Of a DNA stretch of 64,000 nt, positions 56,559-64,000 are shown piece after piece (the stretch's first letter is position 1; each line of letters starts with the position of its first letter). The notes under the pieces are model-generated. The model saw nothing but the letters and a program-made list of their open reading frames with translations. It searched no databases and had not been told where the DNA came from. The translations under genes and the position numbers were made by a program. Source of the stretch: Paludibacter sp. (GTDB lineage Bacteria > Bacteroidota > Bacteroidia > Bacteroidales > Paludibacteraceae). The stretch is taken from the NCBI RefSeq assembly GCF_009712605.1, contig NZ_WASO01000001.1, positions 124,001 to 188,000 on the forward strand, written 5' to 3'.

Positions 56559-58448
56559 TTATCGTTTTCTTTTTCCCGATGGTCTTCCTGAAGACCTTTC
56601 CTGATGGTTCCTTTGTTCTATATTTTTATATCCCAGTAATTTATCAATCAGATCAGGACGGTTCATCTTCCTTAATTCCTGAATGATCGATTGCCGGAGC
56701 TCCGGTTTGTACCAAAAGAAGAACTGCTGCTGGGCTTTTTTCTCATTCGCTGTCTTTGAGGTGAAAACTTTGTCTCCGGTATAGGGGTTGATGCCGGTGT
56801 AATAAATTTCGGTAGCAAGCGTCATTGGGGTAGGAGTGAAATCCTGTACCTGTTCCAGTTTGAAATTCAGTGATTTTGTTTCAATAGCCAGTTCTGCCAT
56901 ATTATCGGTAGAGCATCCCGGATGACTTGAGATAAAATAAGGAATCAACTGCTGGTTCAAGCCTTCTTCACGGTTTATTTTGTCAAACTCTCGGCAAAAT
57001 TCTTTGAAAAGTTGGAAGGAAGGTTTACGCATGAATTTCAGAACGGCATCCGAAGTGTGTTCCGGCGCTACTTTCAATCGCCCCGAAACGTGATGGGCAA
57101 TTAACTCACGGGTATATGCCGAGAGAGATTTGTCAATGGCTCCATTGCCGGTTTTGTGCAGCAACAGATCATAGCGGACACCGCTTCCTATAAAGCTTTT
57201 CTTGATAAAAGGGAAAGCATCCACCGCTTTATAAAGCTTTATCATGCCCGAATGGTCTACATTCAAATTTTTACATACCGCCGGATAGATGCATGAAGGT
57301 CGCTTGCATTTTTGGCATTGCCCCTTATCGATGCCCTGCAATCCGTACATGTTGGCCGATGGGCCTCCAAGATCAGACAAGTATCCCTTGAAATCGGGCA
57401 TTTCCCCAATGTGTTTTACCTCGTTCAGAATGGATTCCTCCGAACGTGAAATGACCTGCTTGCCTTGATGCATGGAGATGGTACAGAAAGCGCAGCCACC
57501 AAAACATCCTCTGTGAGTGTTCACTGAAAACCGTATCATTTCAAACGCAGGTATCGGTTTGTCTTTGTATTTCGGATGTGGCAGACGGGTATAAGGAAGG
57601 TCGTACGCGGCGTCTATTTCTGCCTGACTCCAGTTGGTATATGGCGGATTGACCACGACTTTTCTGTTGCCTTCGGTCTGAGTAAGCCGGTTGGCTATAA
57701 TCTTATTCGATTCTTCTTCAATTATCTTAAAATTCCTGGCGGAATTGCGTTTATCCTTCAGGCAGGCTTCGTGCGATAAAAGTTCGATTGTTTCAACGTC
57801 CGGATACTCTTCCAGCTGTGCTTTGTTCGAAATACAATATGCCGTTTGCGGAACAGTTGTAATGCTTTGGACGGAATTTCCCGCAGCAATTTGAGATGCA
57901 ATTTCACGGATCGATTTTTCGCCCATCCCGTAAACCAACAAATCAGCTTTGCTATCCAGCAAAATACTTCTTTTATAGCTGTCCGACCAATAGTCGTAGT
58001 GCGAAAACCGGCGCATCGAGGCTTCTATTCCGCCAATTACCACCGGAGTATCCGGAAAAAGCTGTTTAAGGATATTGGAATATACGACGGTGGCATAATC
58101 CGGACGAAAGCCGGAAATGCCTCCGGGGGTGTAGGCATCATTGGAGCGAAGACGCTTGTTGGCTGTATAGTGATTAACCATTGAATCCATGCAGCCGGCT
58201 GAAATGCCGAAGAAAAGGCGGGGTTTACCGAGTTTCTTAAAGTCGCGCAGGTCGTCACGCCAGTTGGGTTGCGGCACAATGGCGACTTTCAGGCCTTCGG
58301 CTTCCAGTACACGTCCGATTACAGCGGCTCCGAAAGCAGGGTGATCTACATATGCATCGCCGGAGAAGATGATAACATCCAGCTCATTCCAGCCACGCAT
58401 CTCCACTTCTTTCTTAGTTGTTGGTAACCAGGCAGTATAATCGATCAT
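56559..58448 (-). CDS. YgiQ family radical SAM protein
   Basis: A 629-residue radical SAM enzyme of unknown reaction. N-terminal B12-binding-like domain (about 20-230) with DVIIFSGDAYVDHPAFG; radical SAM core with GCFGGCAFC (CX3CX2C) near 315-323; conserved SRSEESILNEVKHI after it; C-terminal DUF3362-type tail ending in a very basic stretch. A second Cys cluster QCQKCKRPSC near 382-391 is also typical of YgiQ. It lies downstream of queA with a long hairpin between. Confidence 0.92.
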   Translation of the reverse strand: MIDYTAWLPTTKKEVEMRGWNELDVIIFSGDAYVDHPAFGAAVIGRVLEAEGLKVAIVPQPNWRDDLRDFKKLGKPRLFFGISAGCMDSMVNHYTANKRLRSNDAYTPGGISGFRPDYATVVYSNILKQLFPDTPVVIGGIEASMRRFSHYDYWSDSYKRSILLDSKADLLVYGMGEKSIREIASQIAAGNSVQSITTVPQTAYCISNKAQLEEYPDVETIELLSHEACLKDKRNSARNFKIIEEESNKIIANRLTQTEGNRKVVVNPPYTNWSQAEIDAAYDLPYTRLPHPKYKDKPIPAFEMIRFSVNTHRGCFGGCAFCTISMHQGKQVISRSEESILNEVKHIGEMPDFKGYLSDLGGPSANMYGLQGIDKGQCQKCKRPSCIYPAVCKNLNVDHSGMIKLYKAVDAFPFIKKSFIGSGVRYDLLLHKTGNGAIDKSLSAYTRELIAHHVSGRLKVAPEHTSDAVLKFMRKPSFQLFKEFCREFDKINREEGLNQQLIPYFISSHPGCSTDNMAELAIETKSLNFKLEQVQDFTPTPMTLATEIYYTGINPYTGDKVFTSKTANEKKAQQQFFFWYKPELRQSIIQELRKMNRPDLIDKLLGYKNIEQRNHQERSSGRPSGKRKR

Positions 58449-58476
58449 AAAACGGGTTTGTTTTTAGTAAAAAATA

Positions 58477-58530
58477 AAAGAGCAAAGAACAAAGACTAAA
58501 TCAGATAGAGGTCTTTGTGCTTTGCTCTTT
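58477..58530. repeat. 20-bp-arm hairpin between queA and ygiQ
   Basis: Arms 58477-58496 and 58511-58530 match at 19 of 20 positions (AAAGAGCAAAG-n-ACAAAGAC). One arm resembles a single copy near 1811-1835 (GCTCTTTGTTCTTT). A terminator or processing site is possible. Confidence 0.6.
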
Positions 58531-58550
58531 ATTCCTTTATCTCAGGCAGG

Positions 58551-59600
58551 TTAGATAATCAGCATTGCATCACCGTAGATACCGAAACGATATCCTTCCT
58601 GAACGGCCTTTTGGTAGGCGCCCATCACCTGATCGTAACCTCCGAAAGCGCAGGTCAGCATCAAAAGTGGAGAGTAGGGGAGGTGAAAGTTTGCAATCAT
58701 GCTGTCGGCAACTCCAAAGTCATAAGGAGGAAAGATGAATTTACTGGTCCATCCGTCGTATGGTTTGATAGTTCCGTTTGTGCACGCGCACGTTTCGAGA
58801 GCCCGCATAACAGTGGTTCCCACAGCGCACACTTTACGATTGTTATCTTTTGCGTGATTAATAATTCCGACAGCATCCTGGTTAACAAGCATTTGTTCTG
58901 AGTCAACCTTATGTTTGGTCAGGTCTTCCACATCAATTTCGCGGTAGTTGCACAATCCAGCATGCAAGGTCACGTATGCAAAGTCGATACCAAGAATCTC
59001 AAGACGTTTTAATAATTCGCGACTAAAGTGTAGCCCTGCTGTAGGAGCAACCACAGCACCTTCGTTTTTTGCAAAAATTGTTTGATAGCGGGTTTCATCT
59101 TCCGGCTCTACATCACGTTTGATAAAGCGTGGCAGTGGAGTTTCTCCTAACTCGTAAAGTGTTCTGCGGAATTCTTCATAACTTCCGTCATAGAGGAATC
59201 TGACAGTACGCCCTCGCGACGTGGTGTTGTCAATAACCTCGGCTACAAGCAGATTGTTCTCCCCGAAGTAGAGTTTATTGCCCACACGAATTTTACGTGC
59301 CGGATCTACCAAAACATCCCACATGCGCAGATCGTGGTTTAATTCACGCAACAAAAACACTTCGATTTTGGCTTCGGAGTTATCTTTAGTGCCATAGAGA
59401 CGGGCAGGGAACACTCGTGTGTCGTTGAAAACAAACACATCCTGATCATTATAATATTCAAGAATATCATTAAAAGTTCGGTGTTCAATTTCCCCGGTTT
59501 TCCTGTGTAGTACTAACAAACGGGATTCATCTCGGTGTTTTGTGGGATAAAGGGCAATTAATTCGTCTGGAAGTTTGTACTTAAATTGCGAAAGTTTCAT
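58551..59600 (-). CDS. queA: S-adenosylmethionine:tRNA ribosyltransferase-isomerase
   Basis: Penultimate step of queuosine synthesis on tRNA: transfers the ribosyl group of SAM to 7-aminomethyl-7-deazaguanine. The 349 residues match throughout: start [43 protein letters not shown] near 190 and [21 protein letters not shown] near 298. The -7 box TATTTTTG is at 59708-59715. Confidence 0.96.
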   Translation of the reverse strand: MKLSQFKYKLPDELIALYPTKHRDESRLLVLHRKTGEIEHRTFNDILEYYNDQDVFVFNDTRVFPARLYGTKDNSEAKIEVFLLRELNHDLRMWDVLVDPARKIRVGNKLYFGENNLLVAEVIDNTTSRGRTVRFLYDGSYEEFRRTLYELGETPLPRFIKRDVEPEDETRYQTIFAKNEGAVVAPTAGLHFSRELLKRLEILGIDFAYVTLHAGLCNYREIDVEDLTKHKVDSEQMLVNQDAVGIINHAKDNNRKVCAVGTTVMRALETCACTNGTIKPYDGWTSKFIFPPYDFGVADSMIANFHLPYSPLLMLTCAFGGYDQVMGAYQKAVQEGYRFGIYGDAMLII

Positions 59601-59707
59601 ATAAAGAGTTAGTTAGATGGAAAAAATCTCACGATCATCAACAAAAAATATACATCACTATTCCACCTTTTTTGACAAAGGAAAATGGTTATTTAGTAAA
59701 TGGTTTG

Positions 59708-59715
59708 CAAAAATA
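59708..59715 (-). promoter_or_regulatory. -7 box TATTTTTG of queA
   Basis: Minus-strand TATTTTTG, 108 bp upstream of queA; a 230-bp gap separates queA from truB. Confidence 0.4.
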
Positions 59716-59830
59716 CAACATGCGAACAGGCGATGTCAAGAGTAGAATGGTTAATTATACGTAATCAAAGCCATTATACATAAGATTTAAACATTCGCGA
59801 AGATGGTTTTTGACAAACGTTTTGTTGGTG

Positions 59831-60526
59831 TTAATTTTCAGGTTGCATAGTTTGCAGCATTTCCTGAAATTGCTCAACGGAAATACATTTGTCCAAGGTA
59901 CATTCCCCGATGCGCGTCCGTATCAATCCTGTTAGGTGCGCGCCACTATCAAGCGCGATTCCGATATCGCGGGCTAAGGCTCTTATGTAAGTGCCTTTGC
60001 TGCAAACCACTCTGATTTTTAGAATGGGCAAAGCAAATTCGAGCACCTCCAGTTCATCAATCACAAGCGTTTTGGCTTTGAGCTCAACGTCTTGTCCTTC
60101 GCGGGCATAGTCGTAAGCTCTCTTTCCTTCCACTTTAACTGCGGAGAAGACAGGAGGAACCTGCTGAATGGTGCCGACAAAACGTTTTAACCGTTCATCA
60201 ACCATTTCACGGGTAATATGTTCAAAGGGATATCGGGCGTCAACTTCCTTTTCGAGATCGAACGACGGAGTGGTGGCGCCCAGTTCAAGGGTGGCAATAT
60301 ACTCTTTAGTCTGGTACTGAAACGTGTCTATTTGTTTGGTAGCCTTACCGGTACAAATAATCAGGACACCCGAAGCAAGAGGATCGAGGGTACCTGCATG
60401 ACCCACCTTAATCTTCTTTACTTTCAGATGTCTGCTGATCAGCCATCTGACTTTGTTTACCAGACTGAAAGAGGTCCAGTGTAGAGGTTTGTTGAAAAAA
60501 AGAACTTCGCCTTGTATAAAATCCAT
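59831..60526 (-). CDS. truB: tRNA pseudouridine-55 synthase
   Basis: Makes pseudouridine 55 in the tRNA T-loop. The 231 residues from the chosen ATG (MDFIQGEVLFF) include the catalytic Asp in GHAGTLDPLASGVL near 41-54, VPPVFSAVKVEGKRAYDYAR near 120-139 and CSKGTYIRALARDIG near 168-182. An upstream ATG adds 15 unconserved residues. It is the fourth gene of a same-strand block with uppP, DUF3098 and ftsX. Confidence 0.95.
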   Translation of the reverse strand: MDFIQGEVLFFNKPLHWTSFSLVNKVRWLISRHLKVKKIKVGHAGTLDPLASGVLIICTGKATKQIDTFQYQTKEYIATLELGATTPSFDLEKEVDARYPFEHITREMVDERLKRFVGTIQQVPPVFSAVKVEGKRAYDYAREGQDVELKAKTLVIDELEVLEFALPILKIRVVCSKGTYIRALARDIGIALDSGAHLTGLIRTRIGECTLDKCISVEQFQEMLQTMQPEN

Positions 60527-60645
60527 ATTAGTTTTTATGAATAAATCCACCGTCGGGTCAGGATGAACCAACGTCCCGGATCATTCTTTTTAGCACTGTT
60601 GTAGCAAGATTGTTTCTCCCATCACTGGGCGGAAAAATCAGTGGC

Positions 60646-61446
60646 TTAAAATTGGAATTTGCCCCACAACAGGCATGCTATAATAATAAAACCGACAACA
60701 ATCCGGTAATAACCGAATAGCCGGAATCCATGTTTAGTCAGGAATGAAATGAACGCTTTAATAGCAATAATAGCAACGATGAAACCAATCAGATTGCCTA
60801 ATGCTAATATGCTGATATTGTGAGATGTCAAAATTTCAGGCGTTTCCTTGTAGGCATCCCAGAGACTTTTTGCAAATGCTCCTGCCAAAGTAGGAACGGC
60901 AAGGAAAAAAGAGAATTCGGCGGCAGCGGTGCGTGTAAGTTTCTGTTGCATCCCTCCTATAATGGTTGCAGCACTGCGGCTTAATCCAGGGAACAGTACC
61001 GCCAATACCTGAAACAAACCAATGAAAAATGATTTTTTGTAAGTGATCTTTTCTTCCGAATATATCTGCGGATTTTTGAACCAATTGTCGACAAACAACA
61101 ATACGATACCTCCCAAAAACATCACAATGGCAATAAACAGTGGAGAGCCAATCAGCTCATCGATATGTTTCTTGAAAATAACGCCAAAAACAGCAGCTGG
61201 AAGGAAAGCTACAAAAAGCTTTACATAGAACTGTAATTTTTTGAAATCGAAGAATTTACGCCAGTAAAGAACGATCACCGAAATGATGGTGCCGAACTGG
61301 ATATTTTCAATGAAAAGTTTGGTGAAATCGCTTTTTTCGATGCCGAAAAAGGCCGATACCAATGCCATGTGGCCGGTAGACGATACAGGAAGAAATTCAG
61401 TTAGCCCTTCAACAATAGCAAGTACAATAGCGTGTAACAAATTCAT
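60646..61446 (-). CDS. uppP: Undecaprenyl-diphosphatase
   Basis: Inner-membrane phosphatase that recycles the lipid carrier of peptidoglycan synthesis; confers bacitracin resistance when abundant. The 266 residues include AIVEGLTEFLPVSSTGHMAL (10-29) and FPGLSRSAATIIGGM near 153-167, the two signature motifs, with about eight TM segments. Its start is 3 bp after the DUF3098 gene, so they are co-transcribed. Confidence 0.95.
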   Translation of the reverse strand: MNLLHAIVLAIVEGLTEFLPVSSTGHMALVSAFFGIEKSDFTKLFIENIQFGTIISVIVLYWRKFFDFKKLQFYVKLFVAFLPAAVFGVIFKKHIDELIGSPLFIAIVMFLGGIVLLFVDNWFKNPQIYSEEKITYKKSFFIGLFQVLAVLFPGLSRSAATIIGGMQQKLTRTAAAEFSFFLAVPTLAGAFAKSLWDAYKETPEILTSHNISILALGNLIGFIVAIIAIKAFISFLTKHGFRLFGYYRIVVGFIIIACLLWGKFQF

Positions 61447-61449
61447 CCC

Positions 61450-61716
61450 TTATTCTCCCTTTTTGTTTGGCCACATAATGGCTACAATCATAAACAAAAA
61501 GCCGAAAAGAGCGATCATCGGGCCAACAGTAATTCGACGGGTACTGAATATATCAGGGTTGAACTGCTCTCCGGATGCACTTCCGGTCATGAGCAGGAAT
61601 CCAATCAGGATACAAGCTAATGATACCACCATTAACAACCAATTGGTTTTGCCAAAAGCAAAAGCCTTATCTTCTTTTGAAGTTTCTTTTACTTCAGATG
61701 TTGTTTTCTTTTTCAT
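61450..61716 (-). CDS. DUF3098 small membrane protein
   Basis: An 88-residue protein with a Lys-rich N-terminus and two TM helices (about 27-45 and 68-83). The connecting loop has TGSASGEQFNPDIFSTRRIT, a hallmark of the Bacteroidetes family DUF3098. Function unknown; it is nearly always placed between ftsX and uppP, which points to envelope or division work. Gap to ftsX 23 bp, to uppP 3 bp. Confidence 0.88.
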   Translation of the reverse strand: MKKKTTSEVKETSKEDKAFAFGKTNWLLMVVSLACILIGFLLMTGSASGEQFNPDIFSTRRITVGPMIALFGFLFMIVAIMWPNKKGE

Positions 61717-61739
61717 CGGTTTCAGTATTATGAGTTCAA

Positions 61740-62618
61740 TTATACAAAATAATAGGAATCAGTGCGCATCCTGATATAACGATTCACCGCAAACAGTGAA
61801 GCAAAAAAGGTAATAATCAGAGCAAACAGGATAACAAGTCCGCCGACAATTATCAGAACATCCAAACGGTACAGGTTAAATGTTGCACCTATCTCATACT
61901 GCAAATAATAAACAGCTCCGGCCAACATCACTAACGCAAGCAAGGCTGCGGTAAGTCCGTTTAAGAGGCTTTTCAGAATAAACGGACGGCGAATGAACCA
62001 AGCTTTGGCTCCGACCAGCTTCATCGTGTTTATAAGGAATCTCTTTGAATAGATACTTATGCGTATGGTGTTGTTAAGCAATACAATAGATACAAAAAGC
62101 AGAATGAGTGCTACTCCCGAAAGAATGAATCCGGTCTTTTGAATATTGTTGTTGACCAGGTGGACAATATCTTTTTGATACATTACCTGTTTTACGCCGA
62201 GAAACTGTTTAAGCTGAGTCTCCATCTTCGATGCCGAATCAGGATTGGCATAGTCCGATTTCAATTTAATTTCGTAGGATGCCAACAACGGATTGTAACC
62301 AAGGAAATCCTGTGGGTTTTCTCCTAAATCACGAATATGATCCTTCAGGGCCTGATCTTTACTGATATAATCGTATGATTTGGTCGCCGGCATTGCTTTT
62401 ACGGCTTTCTCCAAAGCAAACTTGTTAGCCGACGAGATCGAATCTTCCAATACCACCGACATATTGACGTTTTCCTTTACATAATTGGAAACATCTTTCC
62501 CTACCATCAACAAAAGCGCAATGAATCCAATCAGAAAAAGGACAAGTGCTATGCTAACGGTGACCGTAAAGTGAAGATTAAAGAATTTCTTCTTTGCTGT
62601 TTTTGCTGAATTCGACAT
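61740..62618 (-). CDS. ftsX: Cell division protein FtsX (ABC permease-like)
   Basis: Inner-membrane partner of FtsE that activates peptidoglycan hydrolases at division. The 292 residues show TM1 near 18-40, an extracellular domain of about 120 residues with MPATKSYDYISKDQAL, then three TM segments with FILSGVALILLFVSIVLLNN and KLVGAKAWFIRRPF. Typical of Bacteroidetes FtsX; ftsE is not adjacent here. A -7 box TATCTTTG lies at 62672-62679. Confidence 0.9.
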   Translation of the reverse strand: MSNSAKTAKKKFFNLHFTVTVSIALVLFLIGFIALLLMVGKDVSNYVKENVNMSVVLEDSISSANKFALEKAVKAMPATKSYDYISKDQALKDHIRDLGENPQDFLGYNPLLASYEIKLKSDYANPDSASKMETQLKQFLGVKQVMYQKDIVHLVNNNIQKTGFILSGVALILLFVSIVLLNNTIRISIYSKRFLINTMKLVGAKAWFIRRPFILKSLLNGLTAALLALVMLAGAVYYLQYEIGATFNLYRLDVLIIVGGLVILFALIITFFASLFAVNRYIRMRTDSYYFV

Positions 62619-62671
62619 CTGATTCCTACAGTTTAAACTGGACGTTCGATTCCATTATCCAAAATTTACTG

Positions 62672-62679
62672 CAAAGATA
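62672..62679 (-). promoter_or_regulatory. -7 box TATCTTTG of the ftsX operon
   Basis: Minus-strand TATCTTTG, 54 bp upstream of ftsX. Confidence 0.55.
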
Positions 62680-62752
62680 GCTCTTTCTGTTATTACGAGA
62701 GCAACAAAAAAAGATAAACATTGCCAATACTTATTTACTAACCGGTTTCAGA

Positions 62753-64000
62753 CTATTCTTTGCCGGTTTCTCCTTTGCCTTTTACATTGTTTCTCCATGC
62801 AAAAAATCCGCCACCCAAAACAATCAGAACCAATAATATGGAAGATGCATAAGAAACTGTATTCCCGGTTGAGTAGGATGGAGGATCAAACTTGAATTCC
62901 ACATCGTACTGGCCAGGTTTAAGGGCAATACCTCTAAGTAAATAATTTGCTTTGAAATACGGCACTTTAGCTCCGTTTACATAAGCTGTCCACCCTTTGT
63001 CATAATAGATTTCGGAGAATATAGCAACCTGATCACTGCTTGATTTATAGCTATAAACCAAATCATTAGGTTCATATTTTTTTAGGGTGATGGTGGCTGT
63101 CGTATCCTTTGCAAATGTAGCCGGCAATGAGGAGGCAACGGTTTTTTCTACCAAAGCTTCATGTTTTGTGTCAATCTGACCTACTTTGCGCAGGGCTTCG
63201 CTGTTGTTTTCTACAGGAATGATTTTTTTGACAAACCATTGTGTGCCGTTGGCGTAAGGGTTGGTTATAGGCATTGTTTCCGGATTGTAAATCAGATACT
63301 TCATATTCAGCATGTTTAACACGCTGAGCTTGGAAAGAGGAGCCTGAACATCGGCTAATGTTTTTGCATGTTGGAACACGGTGCTTATAGCCTGCATCTC
63401 CGGTATAAGCTGAACGTCAATTAAATCCTGATAAGAACGCAGTTTTGCACCATGATATCCACCGATGCTTTTGTGAAAATATGATGTTGATGCATCGTTA
63501 AACGGACTTACCGCGAGGTTAAGTACGCGATAATCTGATTTATCCTGAAGAATGAATTTGTCGGCCTGAGTTGGTTTTGTAGCTTCTGCAGTCTGTTTAG
63601 ATACAAAGTTATCGTCGTTCAGGTAACGTTTTGCTACCGGATACATATCGGCAATAAACAAGACGGCAAAAATGAGATATAAATGAGCTGCTTTGAGCTT
63701 GTTCTTTGTATAAACCCAGATGGCACCGGCTGCCAACACGATAAAGATCAGCGAACGGAGTGCATCTGCTTTCATTATTGCCTGACGGTCGAGCGGTAAG
63801 GTCGTTTTCAGAAAGACATAATCGCCGGAGAATTGCGCATCTTCGGGAGAAACGAAATTCCCTGCCAACGATGGAATTAACCAGAAAAGGAGGCAAAGAC
63901 CGCCTGTAATTCCTGCAGCCCAGTATAAACTCTTCGTCAGTTTGGCTTTGTCTATATTGTTTTTGATCAATGCCTGAAGTGCCAGAATCGCCATTATCGG
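62753..64000 (-). CDS. YfhO-like membrane protein, C-terminal part (N-terminus outside window)
   Basis: The frame runs off the right edge without a start, leaving about 415 residues. Visible: TM helices near residues 23-42 and 84-105 of this part, a large periplasmic domain with YHGAKLRSYQDLID and VLNMLNMKYLIY, a C-terminal FSEIYYDKGWTAYVNG and ALKPGQYDVEFKFDP, and a final TM helix followed by a short charged tail. The YFKANYLLRG strand and KGW motif are typical of the YfhO family, thought to act in glycosylation of cell-surface polymers. Full proteins are about 800 residues. Confidence 0.85.
   Translation of the reverse strand, partial: PIMAILALQALIKNNIDKAKLTKSLYWAAGITGGLCLLFWLIPSLAGNFVSPEDAQFSGDYVFLKTTLPLDRQAIMKADALRSLIFIVLAAGAIWVYTKNKLKAAHLYLIFAVLFIADMYPVAKRYLNDDNFVSKQTAEATKPTQADKFILQDKSDYRVLNLAVSPFNDASTSYFHKSIGGYHGAKLRSYQDLIDVQLIPEMQAISTVFQHAKTLADVQAPLSKLSVLNMLNMKYLIYNPETMPITNPYANGTQWFVKKIIPVENNSEALRKVGQIDTKHEALVEKTVASSLPATFAKDTTATITLKKYEPNDLVYSYKSSSDQVAIFSEIYYDKGWTAYVNGAKVPYFKANYLLRGIALKPGQYDVEFKFDPPSYSTGNTVSYASSILLVLIVLGGGFFAWRNNVKGKGETGKE

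Overview
The window reads as a chromosomal segment of a Bacteroidota bacterium, most likely Bacteroidales. The evidence is the recurring Bacteroidota -7 promoter box TAnnTTTG just upstream of many genes, a SusB-like GH97 glucosidase, a membrane LytTR regulator next to a LiaF-like protein, the ftsX-DUF3098-uppP-truB-queA block, an ACT/phenylacetate-CoA ligase pair, and a Bacteroidetes-type ketol-acid reductoisomerase. The genus cannot be fixed from the sequence; a Paludibacter-like anaerobe is only a guess. Most of the window is ordinary core chromosome. No phage, conjugative element, CRISPR array, rRNA operon or intact insertion sequence is visible.

Layout. 1-497: tail of an unknown gene and a hairpin spacer. 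498-8808: cell-wall and envelope genes (murF, an O-methyltransferase, a FecCD-type ABC permease and ATPase, an LptF/LptG-type permease with a metallo-hydrolase, an mpl-like ligase, dCMP deaminase). 8867-13953: C-terminal processing protease, Skp-like lipoprotein, rimM and a GTP-type PEP carboxykinase. 14346-18753: an Hsp70-like ATPase and a YceI/porin/YceI-like trio. 18915-20335: an AT-rich accessory patch with two unknown small genes separated by hairpin-rich spacers. 20355-25640 (minus strand): GH97, a GNAT protein, signal peptidase I and D-aminoacyl-tRNA deacylase. 25932-29654: a nitric-oxide/nitrosative stress island (Crp/Fnr regulator, Hcp, RIC/ScdA) with a well-placed dyad operator. 29853-34782: antiporter, small acetyltransferase, tsaD, glycerolipid acyltransferase, a DUF4884 lipoprotein and a hydrolase remnant. 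34864-42337: an RND efflux operon (TetR, TolC, MFP, RND pump, a PII-like protein, a metallo-beta-lactamase fold protein). 42511-47752: LiaF-like/LytTR pair, tRNA-Cys, TPR lipoprotein, radical SAM/SPASM protein and a tiny Cys/Lys-rich exported protein. 47872-64000 (minus strand): M20 peptidase, ribD, pth, L25, ACT protein, paaK-like ligase, YghO-like acyltransferase, ilvC, acyl-ACP thioesterase, ygiQ, queA, truB, uppP, DUF3098, ftsX and the tail of a YfhO-like membrane protein.

The strongest non-gene signals are two dispersed intergenic repeat families (one about 250 bp, two inverted copies; one about 142 bp, three direct copies built from two GC-rich hairpins), a perfect 23-bp-arm palindrome after pckG, hairpin cascades around the accessory patch and upstream of the Crp/Fnr gene, and the TTGTAAC/GTTACAA operator about 41 bp upstream of the inferred hcp start. 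No clearly new multi-gene system stands out. The least explained pieces are the small Cys/Lys-rich protein beside the radical SAM/SPASM gene, the YceI/porin/YceI-like trio, and the accessory patch at 19-20 kb. Several starts were moved downstream because the -7 box or a signal peptide overlaps the longest open frame.
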